In this document: positions 1-7,452 of the stretch, one piece after another | Numbering within the stretch: the first letter of the stretch is position 1 | Layout: every line of letters begins with the position of its first letter | DNA from: Nostoc sp. NIES-4103 | GTDB taxonomy: Bacteria > Cyanobacteriota > Cyanobacteriia > Cyanobacteriales > Nostocaceae | Assembly: GCF_002368335.1 (NCBI RefSeq) | Contig: NZ_AP018288.1 | Span: 3,243,044 to 3,307,043, forward strand | DNA length: 64,000 bases | Reading direction: 5' to 3' | Translations under genes and position numbers: made by a program | The notes under the pieces: model-generated | The model's database searches: none | Told to the model about the DNA's origin: nothing | The model's input: the letters and a program-made list of their open reading frames with translations, nothing else

Positions 1-57
1 CCCCATCTCCCCATCCCCCCTGCTCCCCATCTCCCCTGCTCCCTCATCTCCCCTGCT
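1..57. repeat. C-rich short tandem repeat
   Basis: Degenerate repeats of CCCCATCT and CCCCTGCT fill the window edge. The same C-rich class recurs near 6140-6240 and 2230-2285. It lies just downstream of the minus-strand DUF1838 gene and has no coding potential that I can support. Confidence 0.8.
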
Positions 58-60
58 AAC

Positions 61-876
61 TTACACTTCCTCTGCTTCCGGAAGTGGAAAGATTTCCCCA
101 GCCAAGTAAGCCTGAAAGTGCTTTTGGAAGTACAACCAAGAGGTCATATCTTCCCCATCTAGATAAGTTTTTGGAGCTTGCTTATATAAAGGAATGCGAT
201 TATTGATTTCATCTTGTAGCAACTGCGGCAATTCTGTGAAACTACCTACTTTACTTCCAGCGGCACTATAAATAAGGTTACCGGGGCGATCGCCCATTTT
301 CATCCAGGGAAGCCACTGACCAATGCGATCCCAACTCAGTCGGAGATGAGAAACTGAAGGCAGTTCTGAGTTTAATAAATCTGCGGTTGGCACTGCTAGT
401 TTAAACAATTCCGCTGCCTGATAAGTTGCTTGGGGACTGTATTCGGCAAACTGTGGATCTTCTGCCAGTGGATTAGGATATGTAGGAAAAATATCAAAAA
501 CGAAAGTTGTAGTATCTCCCTCTACTTGTGCAGGAAATTTACCTTTAAACTTACCCTGCACAGGATTATTGGCAACATGTATTACTGGTAGTATTTCCCC
601 TGTCCAAGGATTTTCCCATTTTCGTAGAATCTCACCTGTTTGAGGATTGAGGTAGTAAGTCAGTTCCCTAGAAGTAAAATACCAACTACCTTCTGCTATG
701 GGAATACACCTACTAATGCTCAACCCCACCATCTTGAACAAAAGTTTTTTCTCCTCATCAGGAATAAAGCTGTGAATTTTACCTGTCCAGATCACGAATG
801 TGGATTGGCTAGGATCAAGGGAAGAACGAGTTTTCACCCATTGCTGAGCATCTAATTCTTTGAATTGGGCAACCAT
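61..876 (-). CDS. DUF1838 family protein
   Basis: A 271-residue soluble protein with no signal peptide or membrane segment. The N-terminal half carries the pattern I associate with DUF1838 proteins: a WTGKIHSF stretch near residue 30, then GSWYFTSREL and a Tyr/Trp-rich NPQTGEILRKWENPWTGE segment (residues about 63-95). A central FVFDIFPTYPNP stretch and the C-terminal Trp-rich part (WLYFQKHFQAYL) complete a family-length protein. The function of the family is not established. It stands alone on the minus strand with repeats downstream. Family assignment is by eye and fairly secure; a biochemical role cannot be given. Confidence 0.72.
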   Translation of the reverse strand: MVAQFKELDAQQWVKTRSSLDPSQSTFVIWTGKIHSFIPDEEKKLLFKMVGLSISRCIPIAEGSWYFTSRELTYYLNPQTGEILRKWENPWTGEILPVIHVANNPVQGKFKGKFPAQVEGDTTTFVFDIFPTYPNPLAEDPQFAEYSPQATYQAAELFKLAVPTADLLNSELPSVSHLRLSWDRIGQWLPWMKMGDRPGNLIYSAAGSKVGSFTELPQLLQDEINNRIPLYKQAPKTYLDGEDMTSWLYFQKHFQAYLAGEIFPLPEAEEV

Positions 877-1080
877 CTACAGCATCCTTAAGCATTTCAA
901 TGAACAAGAATAAGTTCTGAATCACATCGCACTCAGATCAGCAGTTCAATGTATGCTCTCAATTTTGTGTTGTCTATTAAAACTATCCTCAGCAATATTT
1001 TCACCAGACCCTACCTTGGTTATCATCCCCAAGCTCCACTACGTTCCCCATGGGGTCTTCCCAACAAGAATGAAAAATAG

Positions 1081-1108
1081 TAGGGGTACAACAATTGTTG
1101 TACCCCTA
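1081..1108 (-). terminator. Perfect 28-bp palindrome, likely intrinsic terminator
   Basis: TAGGGGTACAACAA is followed at once by its exact reverse complement. T-rich tracts flank it on both strands, so it could act bidirectionally. It lies 35 bases downstream of the minus-strand gene ending at 1143, which makes it the likely terminator of that gene. Confidence 0.65.
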
Positions 1109-1142
1109 GCAAGTTTTTGAATTAGCAGATAGCACAGAAAGC

Positions 1143-1481
1143 TTAGTCTTCGTCCAACGCCGGAAAAATCTCCTCAAACTGCCACAATTCATCTTTATGA
1201 TTGAGAAACCAGATACGAGCTTCAGGAGTCAATTGACCCCAAATAATATCACCAGGAACATGAGGAGATGCATATCGATATTGCTGACCAAGTGATTTCA
1301 GATTTTGTTCCACGTCACGAGGAATACCGAACTCTTGCCAGTCAACTTCTACATGTCTTCCTGAGAGTCCCGCAGCCGGATCAAAAATTAACTGTGCAGC
1401 TCTGATTAAATCAGCGAAGTGTTTCGGTTTCAAACTAGCTAGCTGCTCAATTTGGAGTTGTTCGTTATGCTCTTGAGACAT
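1143..1481 (-). CDS. Conserved small hypothetical protein
   Basis: A 112-residue acidic, soluble protein without transmembrane segments. It has a helical N-terminus (EQLASLKPKHFADLIRAAQ), a central GRHVEVDWQEFGIP stretch and a Trp-rich C-terminal part (IIWGQLTPEARIWFLNHKDELW). I do not recognise a named family. The ATG at 1481 is the only good start, and codon use matches neighbouring genes. It is monocistronic, with an inverted-repeat terminator just downstream. Confidence 0.6.
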   Translation of the reverse strand: MSQEHNEQLQIEQLASLKPKHFADLIRAAQLIFDPAAGLSGRHVEVDWQEFGIPRDVEQNLKSLGQQYRYASPHVPGDIIWGQLTPEARIWFLNHKDELWQFEEIFPALDED

Positions 1482-1610
1482 TTTCGCTGGAGTGGTGAAA
1501 ATTAGTAGTCCATCGAACTTACTGCCAGAGATTTTTATCCCAATGTCTCTAGTCTAGCGCAGAGTCGCTCTTGTGAGCAGTTCAGACTCAAACAAGTTAT
1601 GTTGATACCA

Positions 1611-1682
1611 AGTTGCATTCACCCATTACCTATACCAGGCAAACCGACTATATCGTAAGTAATTAGCCGAACTTGATATAAA
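1611..1682. repeat. Short inverted-repeat element, TATCAAGT family
   Basis: The ends GATACCAAGTTGC and GCCGAACTTGATATA are imperfect inverted repeats. The right half (CGTAAGTAATTAGCCGAACTTGATAT) is nearly the reverse complement of the left end of the element at 7301. This is a short copy of a dispersed family also present at 7301-7452 and 13738-14021. Confidence 0.55.
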
Positions 1683-2048
1683 TTCTTTCTTCCCTGCTCA
1701 ATAGCTGCCTATTTATATCAACATAATAGATTTATCATCAGGAACATTGGCTTGCCCCTGCTTAGGTATCATGATTTATTTTTATTAATTCCAGTAGTGA
1801 TTCTGGATATTATGAGTAATAATTTATTTGACTGGCTCAAATAATAAAAAAATACTGTTTTATCATTCATCTCACACTGCTATTTAGTCTTAGTTGAGAT
1901 ATTTTTCGTACCGTTTGCTGAGAGAGTCTTTATTAAGAGATGTGAAGAATTATTCTTTGTCGCACCTAATAGAAAAGTAAAAAGATTCTCTGGAAATACT
2001 AGCTTAAAAGAGCGATGTAAATAATAAGCTTTGTTGGAGGTAATAGCA
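1683..2048. other. AT-rich intergenic region
   Basis: No convincing gene is visible here. The stretch is AT-rich and leads up to the ribosome binding site of the 33-residue membrane ORF at 2049, so it probably contains that gene's promoter. No element could be assigned confidently. Confidence 0.4.
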
Positions 2049-2150
2049 ATGATAGGAATATTCTGGTTTTCGATTTTTTGCTTTCTCTGGCTGATTGGCT
2101 TAACACTTTTGTTAGAAACTTGGTTCTATGAAGAAGAGCAAGAGTTGTGA
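2049..2150 (+). CDS. 33-residue single-pass membrane peptide
   Basis: A short ORF starting MIGIFWFSIFCFLWLIGLTL and ending in an acidic tail (EEEQEL). Residues 2-24 form one hydrophobic helix, with the charged C-terminus outside it. A good ribosome binding site, GGAGG, lies about nine bases before the ATG (TTGGAGGTAATAGCAATG). That combination of Shine-Dalgarno, start and a topologically sensible product argues for a real small gene. Small cyanobacterial membrane peptides often sit in photosynthetic or respiratory complexes, but nothing here assigns this one. No neighbour lies close enough to suggest an operon. Confidence 0.5.
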   Translation: MIGIFWFSIFCFLWLIGLTLLLETWFYEEEQEL

Positions 2151-2194
2151 CCAAAACTAGTACTCTGTCACACCAACTTTGCATGGTGGTGAAC

Positions 2195-2290
2195 TGGGGA
2201 GGCTGGGGGGGGAAGAGAGTTTTTTTAGCAGGGTTTTCACTCCCCCTGCTCCCCCTGCTCCCCCCGCTCCCCCAGCTCCCCCAGCTTGCC
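2195..2290. repeat. G-rich/C-rich inverted repeat arms
   Basis: A G-rich arm (GGGGAGGCTGGGG) is separated by a T-rich centre from a C-rich arm of repeated CTCCCCCTG and CTCCCCCAG units. The complementary arms could fold into a hairpin. Apparent ORFs through it on both strands are low-complexity and not credible. Confidence 0.65.
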
Positions 2291-2674
2291 CTCACGTGGC
2301 AATTTTGGGTTGGTGAACTACCAGGGTCTAAGGGAGTCAACCGCACTCTCAGGGTTTCCTGACTAGAGGAGCCACTGCGTTGCAAAGGACAGTCGCACTC
2401 TCAGGGTTTCCCGACTTGAGCGAACTGTCCGTAGGGATTCCCCGCGAGTCCCGCAAGTGGCGTCGGACTGCCGTTCTTCCTTAATTTCAGCACTTACAAA
2501 AATTTTGAGATTTGTATACTACTTTGTCGTTAAGCTTTTTACTGTGTAAATTTGATACAGTAGAACCAGTTAACCGCACATAGCTGCAACTACAATGTGA
2601 TATATGCACAATTTCCAGCTGCAAGAACTGCAAGCAAGATTACGCCACTAAATCAGGATTTTCTAGTCAACATT

Positions 2675-2908
2675 ATGGAGCAAAGTCAGCAACCACAGCG
2701 CCGTGCCGCTGATGAGGAGTTTCAAGAATCTCTCGACCAATTGAAGGATATCCTACAAGAAAGTTCGACAGAGGATGAAGATACACCAAAATTACATACT
2801 AGTACCAGTGAAGTCGAACTTGATCAAGATTTTTCAGCTATTGATTTAGAGGCTTTTGAAGATGCAGTTGCTGATATTGAAAAATATTTGGAAGAAAGAG
2901 CAAAATAA
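2675..2908 (+). CDS. Small acidic hypothetical protein
   Basis: A 77-residue, strongly acidic, probably helical protein: MEQSQQPQRRAADEEF followed by a Glu/Asp-rich body and the tail DIEKYLEERAK. I prefer the ATG at 2675. An upstream in-frame start at 2597 adds 26 residues of unlike composition. Heptad-like hydrophobics (LDQLKDIL; IDLEAFEDAVADIEKYL) suggest two amphipathic helices. No family is recognised. An inverted-repeat element (2911-3210) begins within a few bases of the stop codon. Confidence 0.5.
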   Translation: MEQSQQPQRRAADEEFQESLDQLKDILQESSTEDEDTPKLHTSTSEVELDQDFSAIDLEAFEDAVADIEKYLEERAK

Positions 2909-2910
2909 AA

Positions 2911-3210
2911 GCACTGAGTAGGGCGGTGCAATTAAAGATAACTGGCTAGGGCTGTCATTTGTCATTTGTCATTTGTCAAAAGTCCTCTGTTACAAAGTTC
3001 TGATGGTCGCAAACCTACGCTCAACGCCAGGAAAGCCCAAGTCGGCTAAGCCGGACGCCAGACGCACTCAACAAAGGAGTCAGCCGCACAGTCAGGGTTT
3101 ACCGACAGTAGGGGCTACTGCGCCCTTGCTAGTTCCCCCCGTATCTTTGCAAGTGGTGTCAGACTGGCTTCGTAACATAGTTTGGTTTATTTCCACCAAC
3201 TGACTTAAGT
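2911..3210. mobile_element. MITE-like element, family A, copy 1 (about 300 bp)
   Basis: The left end GAGTAGGGCGGTGCAATTA and right end CCACCAACTGACTTAAGT are imperfect terminal inverted repeats. The left 55 bases (through GATAACTGGCTAGGGCTGTC) and the right 40 bases (CGTAACATAGTTTGGTTTAT) are shared with the shorter element at 25023-25158. The centre is filled with TCATTTG heptamers and another dispersed repeat. It encodes no transposase, so it would be a non-autonomous element. Confidence 0.6.
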
Positions 3211-3245
3211 GGCGTTGCTGAGTGTTAACTCCCAACTCCCAACTC

Positions 3246-4082
3246 TTAACTTTTGACCTTTTGCCGCTGTGCTTCATACAACATTAAAGCAGCTGCGATC
3301 GCCACATTTAAAGACTCTACTCCCGGACTCAGGGGAATTTTCACTTGTTGATCTGCCATTGTGGCTAATTCTGCCGATAAACCAGCACCTTCATTGCCCA
3401 ATAAAATCAAACTGGGTTTTCGCCAATCTATTTCCCAGTAAGTTAAACTTGCAGTGGGTAAAGTTGCTACTACCTGCATATTCTGCTGCTGACAAAGTTG
3501 CACTGTCGCTTTTAAATCTTGACTAACTGCCATTGTCAGGCGGAACCACTGCCCAGCAGAAGCGCGTAGGACTTTGGGATTATCTAAATCTACACTATCT
3601 TCACTCAACCATAAACCCGATGCACCAGCAGCAGCAGCAGTACGAATGATTGTACCTACGTTTCCAGGATCTTGTATAGTTTCCAAGGCTAGTACTATAC
3701 CATTAAACGGCACTTGAGAAGAGCGATCGCTGCGTTTTGCTGTTGCCACTACACCGTCTGGTTGGACTGTAGTCGCGATCGCACTCAAAACTTCCTCACT
3801 CACAATTTCTGCCCGTTGGCAGCGACTACAAGCTTCTTCCCACAGTGAAGCATGAGCGGCTTGCCAAGTGGGAGTACAACACACTACAACTAGTGGGTAA
3901 TTCACTGCACAAGCTTCCTCTAACAGGTGCGTCCCCTCCAGTAAAAACAGCTGTTCTTTATGCCGCTCCTTGGTAGAGTGCAATTTACGGATTTGCTTGA
4001 TTAAAGGATTTTGTAAACTAGTCAACACGATTTTAGATTTGAGATTTTGCGAAAAGTTTGAGCGGAGGTTTCCGACCATCAA
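3246..4082 (-). CDS. TrmH-family (SpoU) RNA 2'-O-methyltransferase
   Basis: A 278-residue protein with SpoU/TrmH architecture. It has an N-terminal RNA-binding substrate domain (LTSLQNPLIKQIRKLHSTKERH and LFLLEGTHLLEEA) and a C-terminal knotted SAM-binding domain. The three family motifs are visible: ETIQDPGNVGTIIRTA near residue 133, LILLGNEGAGLS near 225 and IPLSPGVESLNVAIAAALMLYE at the end. It should methylate a ribose 2'-OH in rRNA or tRNA; the exact target cannot be read. The first 18-19 residues come from AAATCT-type repetitive DNA, so a start near the GTG/TTG at 4025-4028 is more likely than the ATG at 4082. The tRNA-Leu gene lies about 60 bases upstream on the same strand. Confidence 0.88.
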   Translation of the reverse strand: MMVGNLRSNFSQNLKSKIVLTSLQNPLIKQIRKLHSTKERHKEQLFLLEGTHLLEEACAVNYPLVVVCCTPTWQAAHASLWEEACSRCQRAEIVSEEVLSAIATTVQPDGVVATAKRSDRSSQVPFNGIVLALETIQDPGNVGTIIRTAAAAGASGLWLSEDSVDLDNPKVLRASAGQWFRLTMAVSQDLKATVQLCQQQNMQVVATLPTASLTYWEIDWRKPSLILLGNEGAGLSAELATMADQQVKIPLSPGVESLNVAIAAALMLYEAQRQKVKS

Positions 4083-4143
4083 AGCTTTTCAAGACGGATT
4101 TTAGAATCATCCCAAATCGGAAATCTAAGATCCAAAATTGATA

Positions 4144-4225
4144 TGCGGAACCCGGGACTTGAACCCGGAAGCCTTGCGGCACTAGAACCTGAATCTAGCG
4201 CGTCTGCCAATTCCGCCAGTTCCGC
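4144..4225 (-). tRNA. tRNA-Leu (CAG)
   Basis: On the minus strand the gene begins GCGGAACTGGCGGAATTGGC and ends with the complementary acceptor strand GTTCCGC plus A. The anticodon arm CTAGA-TTCAGGT-TCTAG gives anticodon CAG. A variable arm (TGCCGCAAGGCTTC) and the T arm CGGGTTCAAGTCCCG are present, as expected for a class II leucine tRNA of 82 bases. The 3' CCA is not encoded. Confidence 0.95.
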
Positions 4226-4622
4226 TGGCATGGATGTTTATCCACAATTTATTATTATTGCTTAATTCTTGATGTTTGTCAAGGGCGAGCTTCAAGAGTG
4301 TTGATCGAAATTATGGATAAAAAATTGGGAATTATTAGTAGTGGTTGAGTTTCCTTAACCCAACTCTTAAATACAGCAGGCAGATAATCGTGTTTTTACT
4401 GAGTATTTACTGCTGCTATGGCAGTATAATCAAAAGTTCTTCACTGGAATTTTAAAATGTCCATAATACTTACTGCTGCTTGCTTTCACTATTAAATTTC
4501 CGCAAAAAAATTTTTTCTTGACACTAAATGTAGCGTCAAAATTGTAGACAAACCAATTCTTTACTGTAGAATCAAAACCAACTTTAACCGATAAATTATG
4601 TATTCTTTTTGGAGGTAGCCTT
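4226..4622. other. murA upstream region
   Basis: About 400 AT-rich bases separate the divergent tRNA-Leu and murA. It ends with a strong Shine-Dalgarno (GGAGG, 4611-4615) seven bases before an in-frame ATT. A 74-residue minus-strand ORF here (4430-4654) shows no family features and overlaps the murA leader, so I do not call it. Confidence 0.45.
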
Positions 4623-5999
4623 ATTAATCCTTCTAACAGCTTACCAGATGCCAAACTGGCTCCTGAAGCAGACTCCTCAGTCTTGCAAATATGGGGTGGG
4701 CATCCTTTGCAAGGTCATGTGAAAATCAGCGGGGCAAAAAATTCAGCACTGGTGATTATGGCTGGAGCCTTGCTGTGTTCGGGAGATTGTCGCATCCGCA
4801 ATGTTCCTTTATTAGCGGATGTAGACAGAATGGGTCAGGTTTTATCAGCTTTGGGTGTTCGCCTCACACGACAAGGCGACATTTTAGACATTAATGCCAG
4901 GGAAATTACCACATCAAAAGCTCCCTACGAACTAGTTACCCAACTGCGGGCAAGTTTTTTTGCCATTGGTTCAATTTTGGCAAGGCTAGGTGTGGCACAA
5001 ATGCCTTTACCAGGTGGTTGTGCCATTGGAGCCAGACCGGTTGATTTGCATGTCCGAGGACTGCAAGCAATGGGAGCAGAAGTGCAGATTGAACATGGCA
5101 TCTGTAATGCCTATGTCCCAGGTAGTAGTAAAAGATTAAAAGGAGCCAGAATTTACCTGGATATTGCCAGCGTGGGAGCAACAGAAACCTTGATGATGGC
5201 TGCTACCCTAGCCGATGGCGAAACCATCATCGAAAATGCTGCACGAGAGCCGGAAGTAGTGGATCTGGCAAATTTCTGTAACGCTATGGGAGCCAAAATT
5301 CAAGGTGCAGGCTCTAGTACGATTACTATTGTTGGCGTTCCCAAGTTACATTCTGTTGACTACAGCATTATTCCCGATCGCATTGAAACAGGAACATTTT
5401 TAGTAGCTGGAGCCATCACCCGTTCAGAACTGACTTTATCGCCAGTACAACCAGACCATTTAATCCCAGTGATTGCCAAGCTGCGGGAAATTGGAGTCAC
5501 AATCATTGAGGAAGGGTCTGATACTTTACGCGTTCTCCCAGCGTCAACTCTCAAAGCAGCAGATATTGAAACCTTACCGCATCCAGGCTTTCCCACAGAC
5601 ATGCAAGCGCCATTCATGGCTTTGCTGACTTTAGCCGAAGGTGACAGCTTAATTAATGAATCTGTGTTTGAAAACCGCTTACGTCATGCTTCCGAGTTGA
5701 ATCGCTTAGGAGCAGACATTCGCGTTAAAGGCAACACCGCCTTTGTTAGGGGAGTACCCTTATTATCTGGCGCACCAGTATTAGGTACAGACTTACGGGC
5801 ATCAGCAGCCCTAGTTTTAGCAGGACTAGCAGCCCAAGGAAAAACCACAATTCAGGGATTGCACCACCTTGATCGGGGTTACGATCGCCTGGATATGAAG
5901 TTACAGCAATTAGGAGCTAAAATCCTGCGTGTGGGCGCACCAGCAGATGCACAATTGGCTCCTAATACCAGTGCTTCGCCATCGGCGATTGTTAAATAA
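4623..5999 (+). CDS. murA: UDP-N-acetylglucosamine 1-carboxyvinyltransferase
   Basis: MurA transfers enolpyruvate from PEP to UDP-GlcNAc, the first committed step of peptidoglycan synthesis in the cytoplasm. The EPSP-synthase-like fold is complete: the ISGAKNSALVIMAGALL substrate loop with its Lys, the PGGCAIGARPVDLH loop carrying the catalytic Cys, and the C-terminal LRASAALVLAGLAA motif. The start is unusual. No ATG precedes the conserved core. A TTG at 4685 (preceded by nothing resembling a ribosome site) or an ATT at 4623 are the in-frame options, and only the ATT sits seven bases after GGAGG. From ATT the protein is 458 residues, with a 20-residue Ser/Pro/Asp-rich N-terminal tail. The enzyme call is secure; the start is an inference. 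Confidence 0.93.
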   Translation: MNPSNSLPDAKLAPEADSSVLQIWGGHPLQGHVKISGAKNSALVIMAGALLCSGDCRIRNVPLLADVDRMGQVLSALGVRLTRQGDILDINAREITTSKAPYELVTQLRASFFAIGSILARLGVAQMPLPGGCAIGARPVDLHVRGLQAMGAEVQIEHGICNAYVPGSSKRLKGARIYLDIASVGATETLMMAATLADGETIIENAAREPEVVDLANFCNAMGAKIQGAGSSTITIVGVPKLHSVDYSIIPDRIETGTFLVAGAITRSELTLSPVQPDHLIPVIAKLREIGVTIIEEGSDTLRVLPASTLKAADIETLPHPGFPTDMQAPFMALLTLAEGDSLINESVFENRLRHASELNRLGADIRVKGNTAFVRGVPLLSGAPVLGTDLRASAALVLAGLAAQGKTTIQGLHHLDRGYDRLDMKLQQLGAKILRVGAPADAQLAPNTSASPSAIVK

Positions 6000-6000
6000 G

Positions 6001-6240
6001 GGAATGGGGAATGGGGACTGGAGACTGGGGACTGGGGACTGGGGACTGGAGACTGGGGACTGGGGACTGGGGACTGGGGACTGGGGACTGGGGACTGGGG
6101 ACTGGGGACTGGGGACTGGGGACTGGGGAAATAGTAACTAGTTATTCTCCCTCATCCCCCTCATCTCCCTCATCTCCCTCATCCCCCCATCCCCCTCATC
6201 CCCCTCATCTCCCCATCCCCCCTGCTCCCCTGCCCCCCTG
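6001..6240. repeat. Heptanucleotide repeat array (GGGGACT)n then C-rich array
   Basis: Starting within a few bases of the murA stop, about 17 copies of a GGGGACT-type heptamer run to 6130. They are followed by C-rich CCCTCATC and CCCCATC units to about 6240. This is a cyanobacterial short tandemly repeated repetitive sequence. The ORFs it gives (GLGTGDW repeats) are not genes, although the same heptamers are translated inside PKS genes further on. Confidence 0.9.
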
Positions 6241-6300
6241 CTTATCGTTATACTAACTGTGGGAGGCTGTTGATATTTCGTTTTTCCAGTTTGCTACACC

Positions 6301-7176
6301 ATGTCTTTCTTCAAAACGCCGCTAATTGGTTTAAAAGCTGACGCATTTCGTCATCCCTTAGACTTAGAAGCTACCAAATCGCTCAAGCAAATACCAGGTT
6401 TAGACTTGATGGTGCGGAATTGGCTCGGGCCAATGGTAGAGCAGGTTTTTTATGTGGAAAATATTGCCTCCAGTATTCTGGTGGGTGAAAACCAACTGCC
6501 TGATTTACACAAGCTATTGTTAGAAGCCTGCAAAATTCTAGATATTGAGCCTCCCCAGTTGTATGTCCGGCAGCATCCTGTTCCTAATGCTTATACCTTT
6601 GCGATGCGGGGTAAACAACCTTTTGTTGTGTTGCATACCTCGTTGATTGATATCCTCACACCAGAGGAAATACAGGCAGTGATTGCCCATGAACTAGGAC
6701 ATCTCAAATGCGATCACAGTGTTTACTTGACACCTGTGAATATATTAGTTTTAGCAGCAGCAATAGTACCCAATGTTGGAACTATTCTTGCCCAAGCTAT
6801 ACAAGTACAACTTTTAGAATGGGTACGCTGTGCTGAGTTTACCTGCGATCGCGCCGCTTTATTAGCCACCCAAAATCCCAAAGTTGTGATGTCGGTATTG
6901 ATGAAGTTGGCTGGCGGTTCACCCACCTTAGCACCCCAACTTAACCTCGATGCCTTCGTCGCCCAAGCCCGTGCTTACGATGATATCAGCAAGAGTGAAC
7001 TGGGTGAAATGGTGAAAGCAGCCCGCACAGCCGAATTAACTCATCCCGTTCCAGTATTGCGGGCGCGAGAAATTGACCGTTGGGCAAGCAGCACAGAATA
7101 TCAATCCTTATTACAAGGTCATGGATTGAAGGATACTAGTGACGCCTCGCCCAAAGGTGGCTGGCGCAACTGGTAA
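6301..7176 (+). CDS. M48 family metallopeptidase (HtpX/Ste24-like)
   Basis: A 291-residue membrane-associated zinc protease. The HExxH motif is AHELGHLKCDH, with His130, Glu131 and His134, and the third ligand is Glu179 in CAEFTCDRAAL. A hydrophobic stretch between them (residues about 142-170, NILVLAAAIVPNVG) is the membrane segment usual in this family. The N-terminal 100 residues form the conserved cyanobacterial extension and include PPQLYVRQHPVPNAYT. A likely role is quality control of membrane proteins. It is monocistronic, and C-rich repeats lie directly upstream. The C-terminal KGGWRNW tail is short and basic. Confidence 0.85.
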   Translation: MSFFKTPLIGLKADAFRHPLDLEATKSLKQIPGLDLMVRNWLGPMVEQVFYVENIASSILVGENQLPDLHKLLLEACKILDIEPPQLYVRQHPVPNAYTFAMRGKQPFVVLHTSLIDILTPEEIQAVIAHELGHLKCDHSVYLTPVNILVLAAAIVPNVGTILAQAIQVQLLEWVRCAEFTCDRAALLATQNPKVVMSVLMKLAGGSPTLAPQLNLDAFVAQARAYDDISKSELGEMVKAARTAELTHPVPVLRAREIDRWASSTEYQSLLQGHGLKDTSDASPKGGWRNW

Positions 7177-7296
7177 AGCCAAGGGACTTGCAAATAAAAA
7201 AATCATCAATTGCTTTGGTGAGCTTTCAAAGAGCAGGGGAGCAGGGGAGCAGGGGAGCTTTCTTGCTCCCTAAGCTACTATGTCTGAATGCAACTT

Positions 7297-7452
7297 GGTA
7301 TCATATCAAGTCCGGCTAATTACTTACGATCTGCTTGGTTTAGTCAGTAATGAGTAATAACGAATAAGTAATTACTTTCTGCCATTAGCAATTACCAATT
7401 ACCAATTACCAACCGCCGCTATATGATAAGTGTTTAAGCGGACATGATATCA
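7297..7452. mobile_element. MITE-like element, family B, abutting the phoD stop codon
   Basis: The ends ATCATATCAAGTCCGGCTAA and (reversed) TGATATCATGTCCGCTTAA are imperfect inverted repeats about 150 bp apart, with AATTACC heptamers inside. The right terminal repeat contains the TGA stop codon of the minus-strand PhoD gene. Related copies lie at 13738-14021 and 1611-1682. No protein is encoded. Confidence 0.55.

Noticed and set aside
4430..4654. 74-codon minus-strand ORF opposite the murA leader
   Set aside because: No family feature or ribosome site, and it overlaps the probable murA start region.
6011..6256. ORFs of GLGTGDW repeats after murA
   Set aside because: They are translations of a heptamer minisatellite with no ribosome site and no unique sequence.
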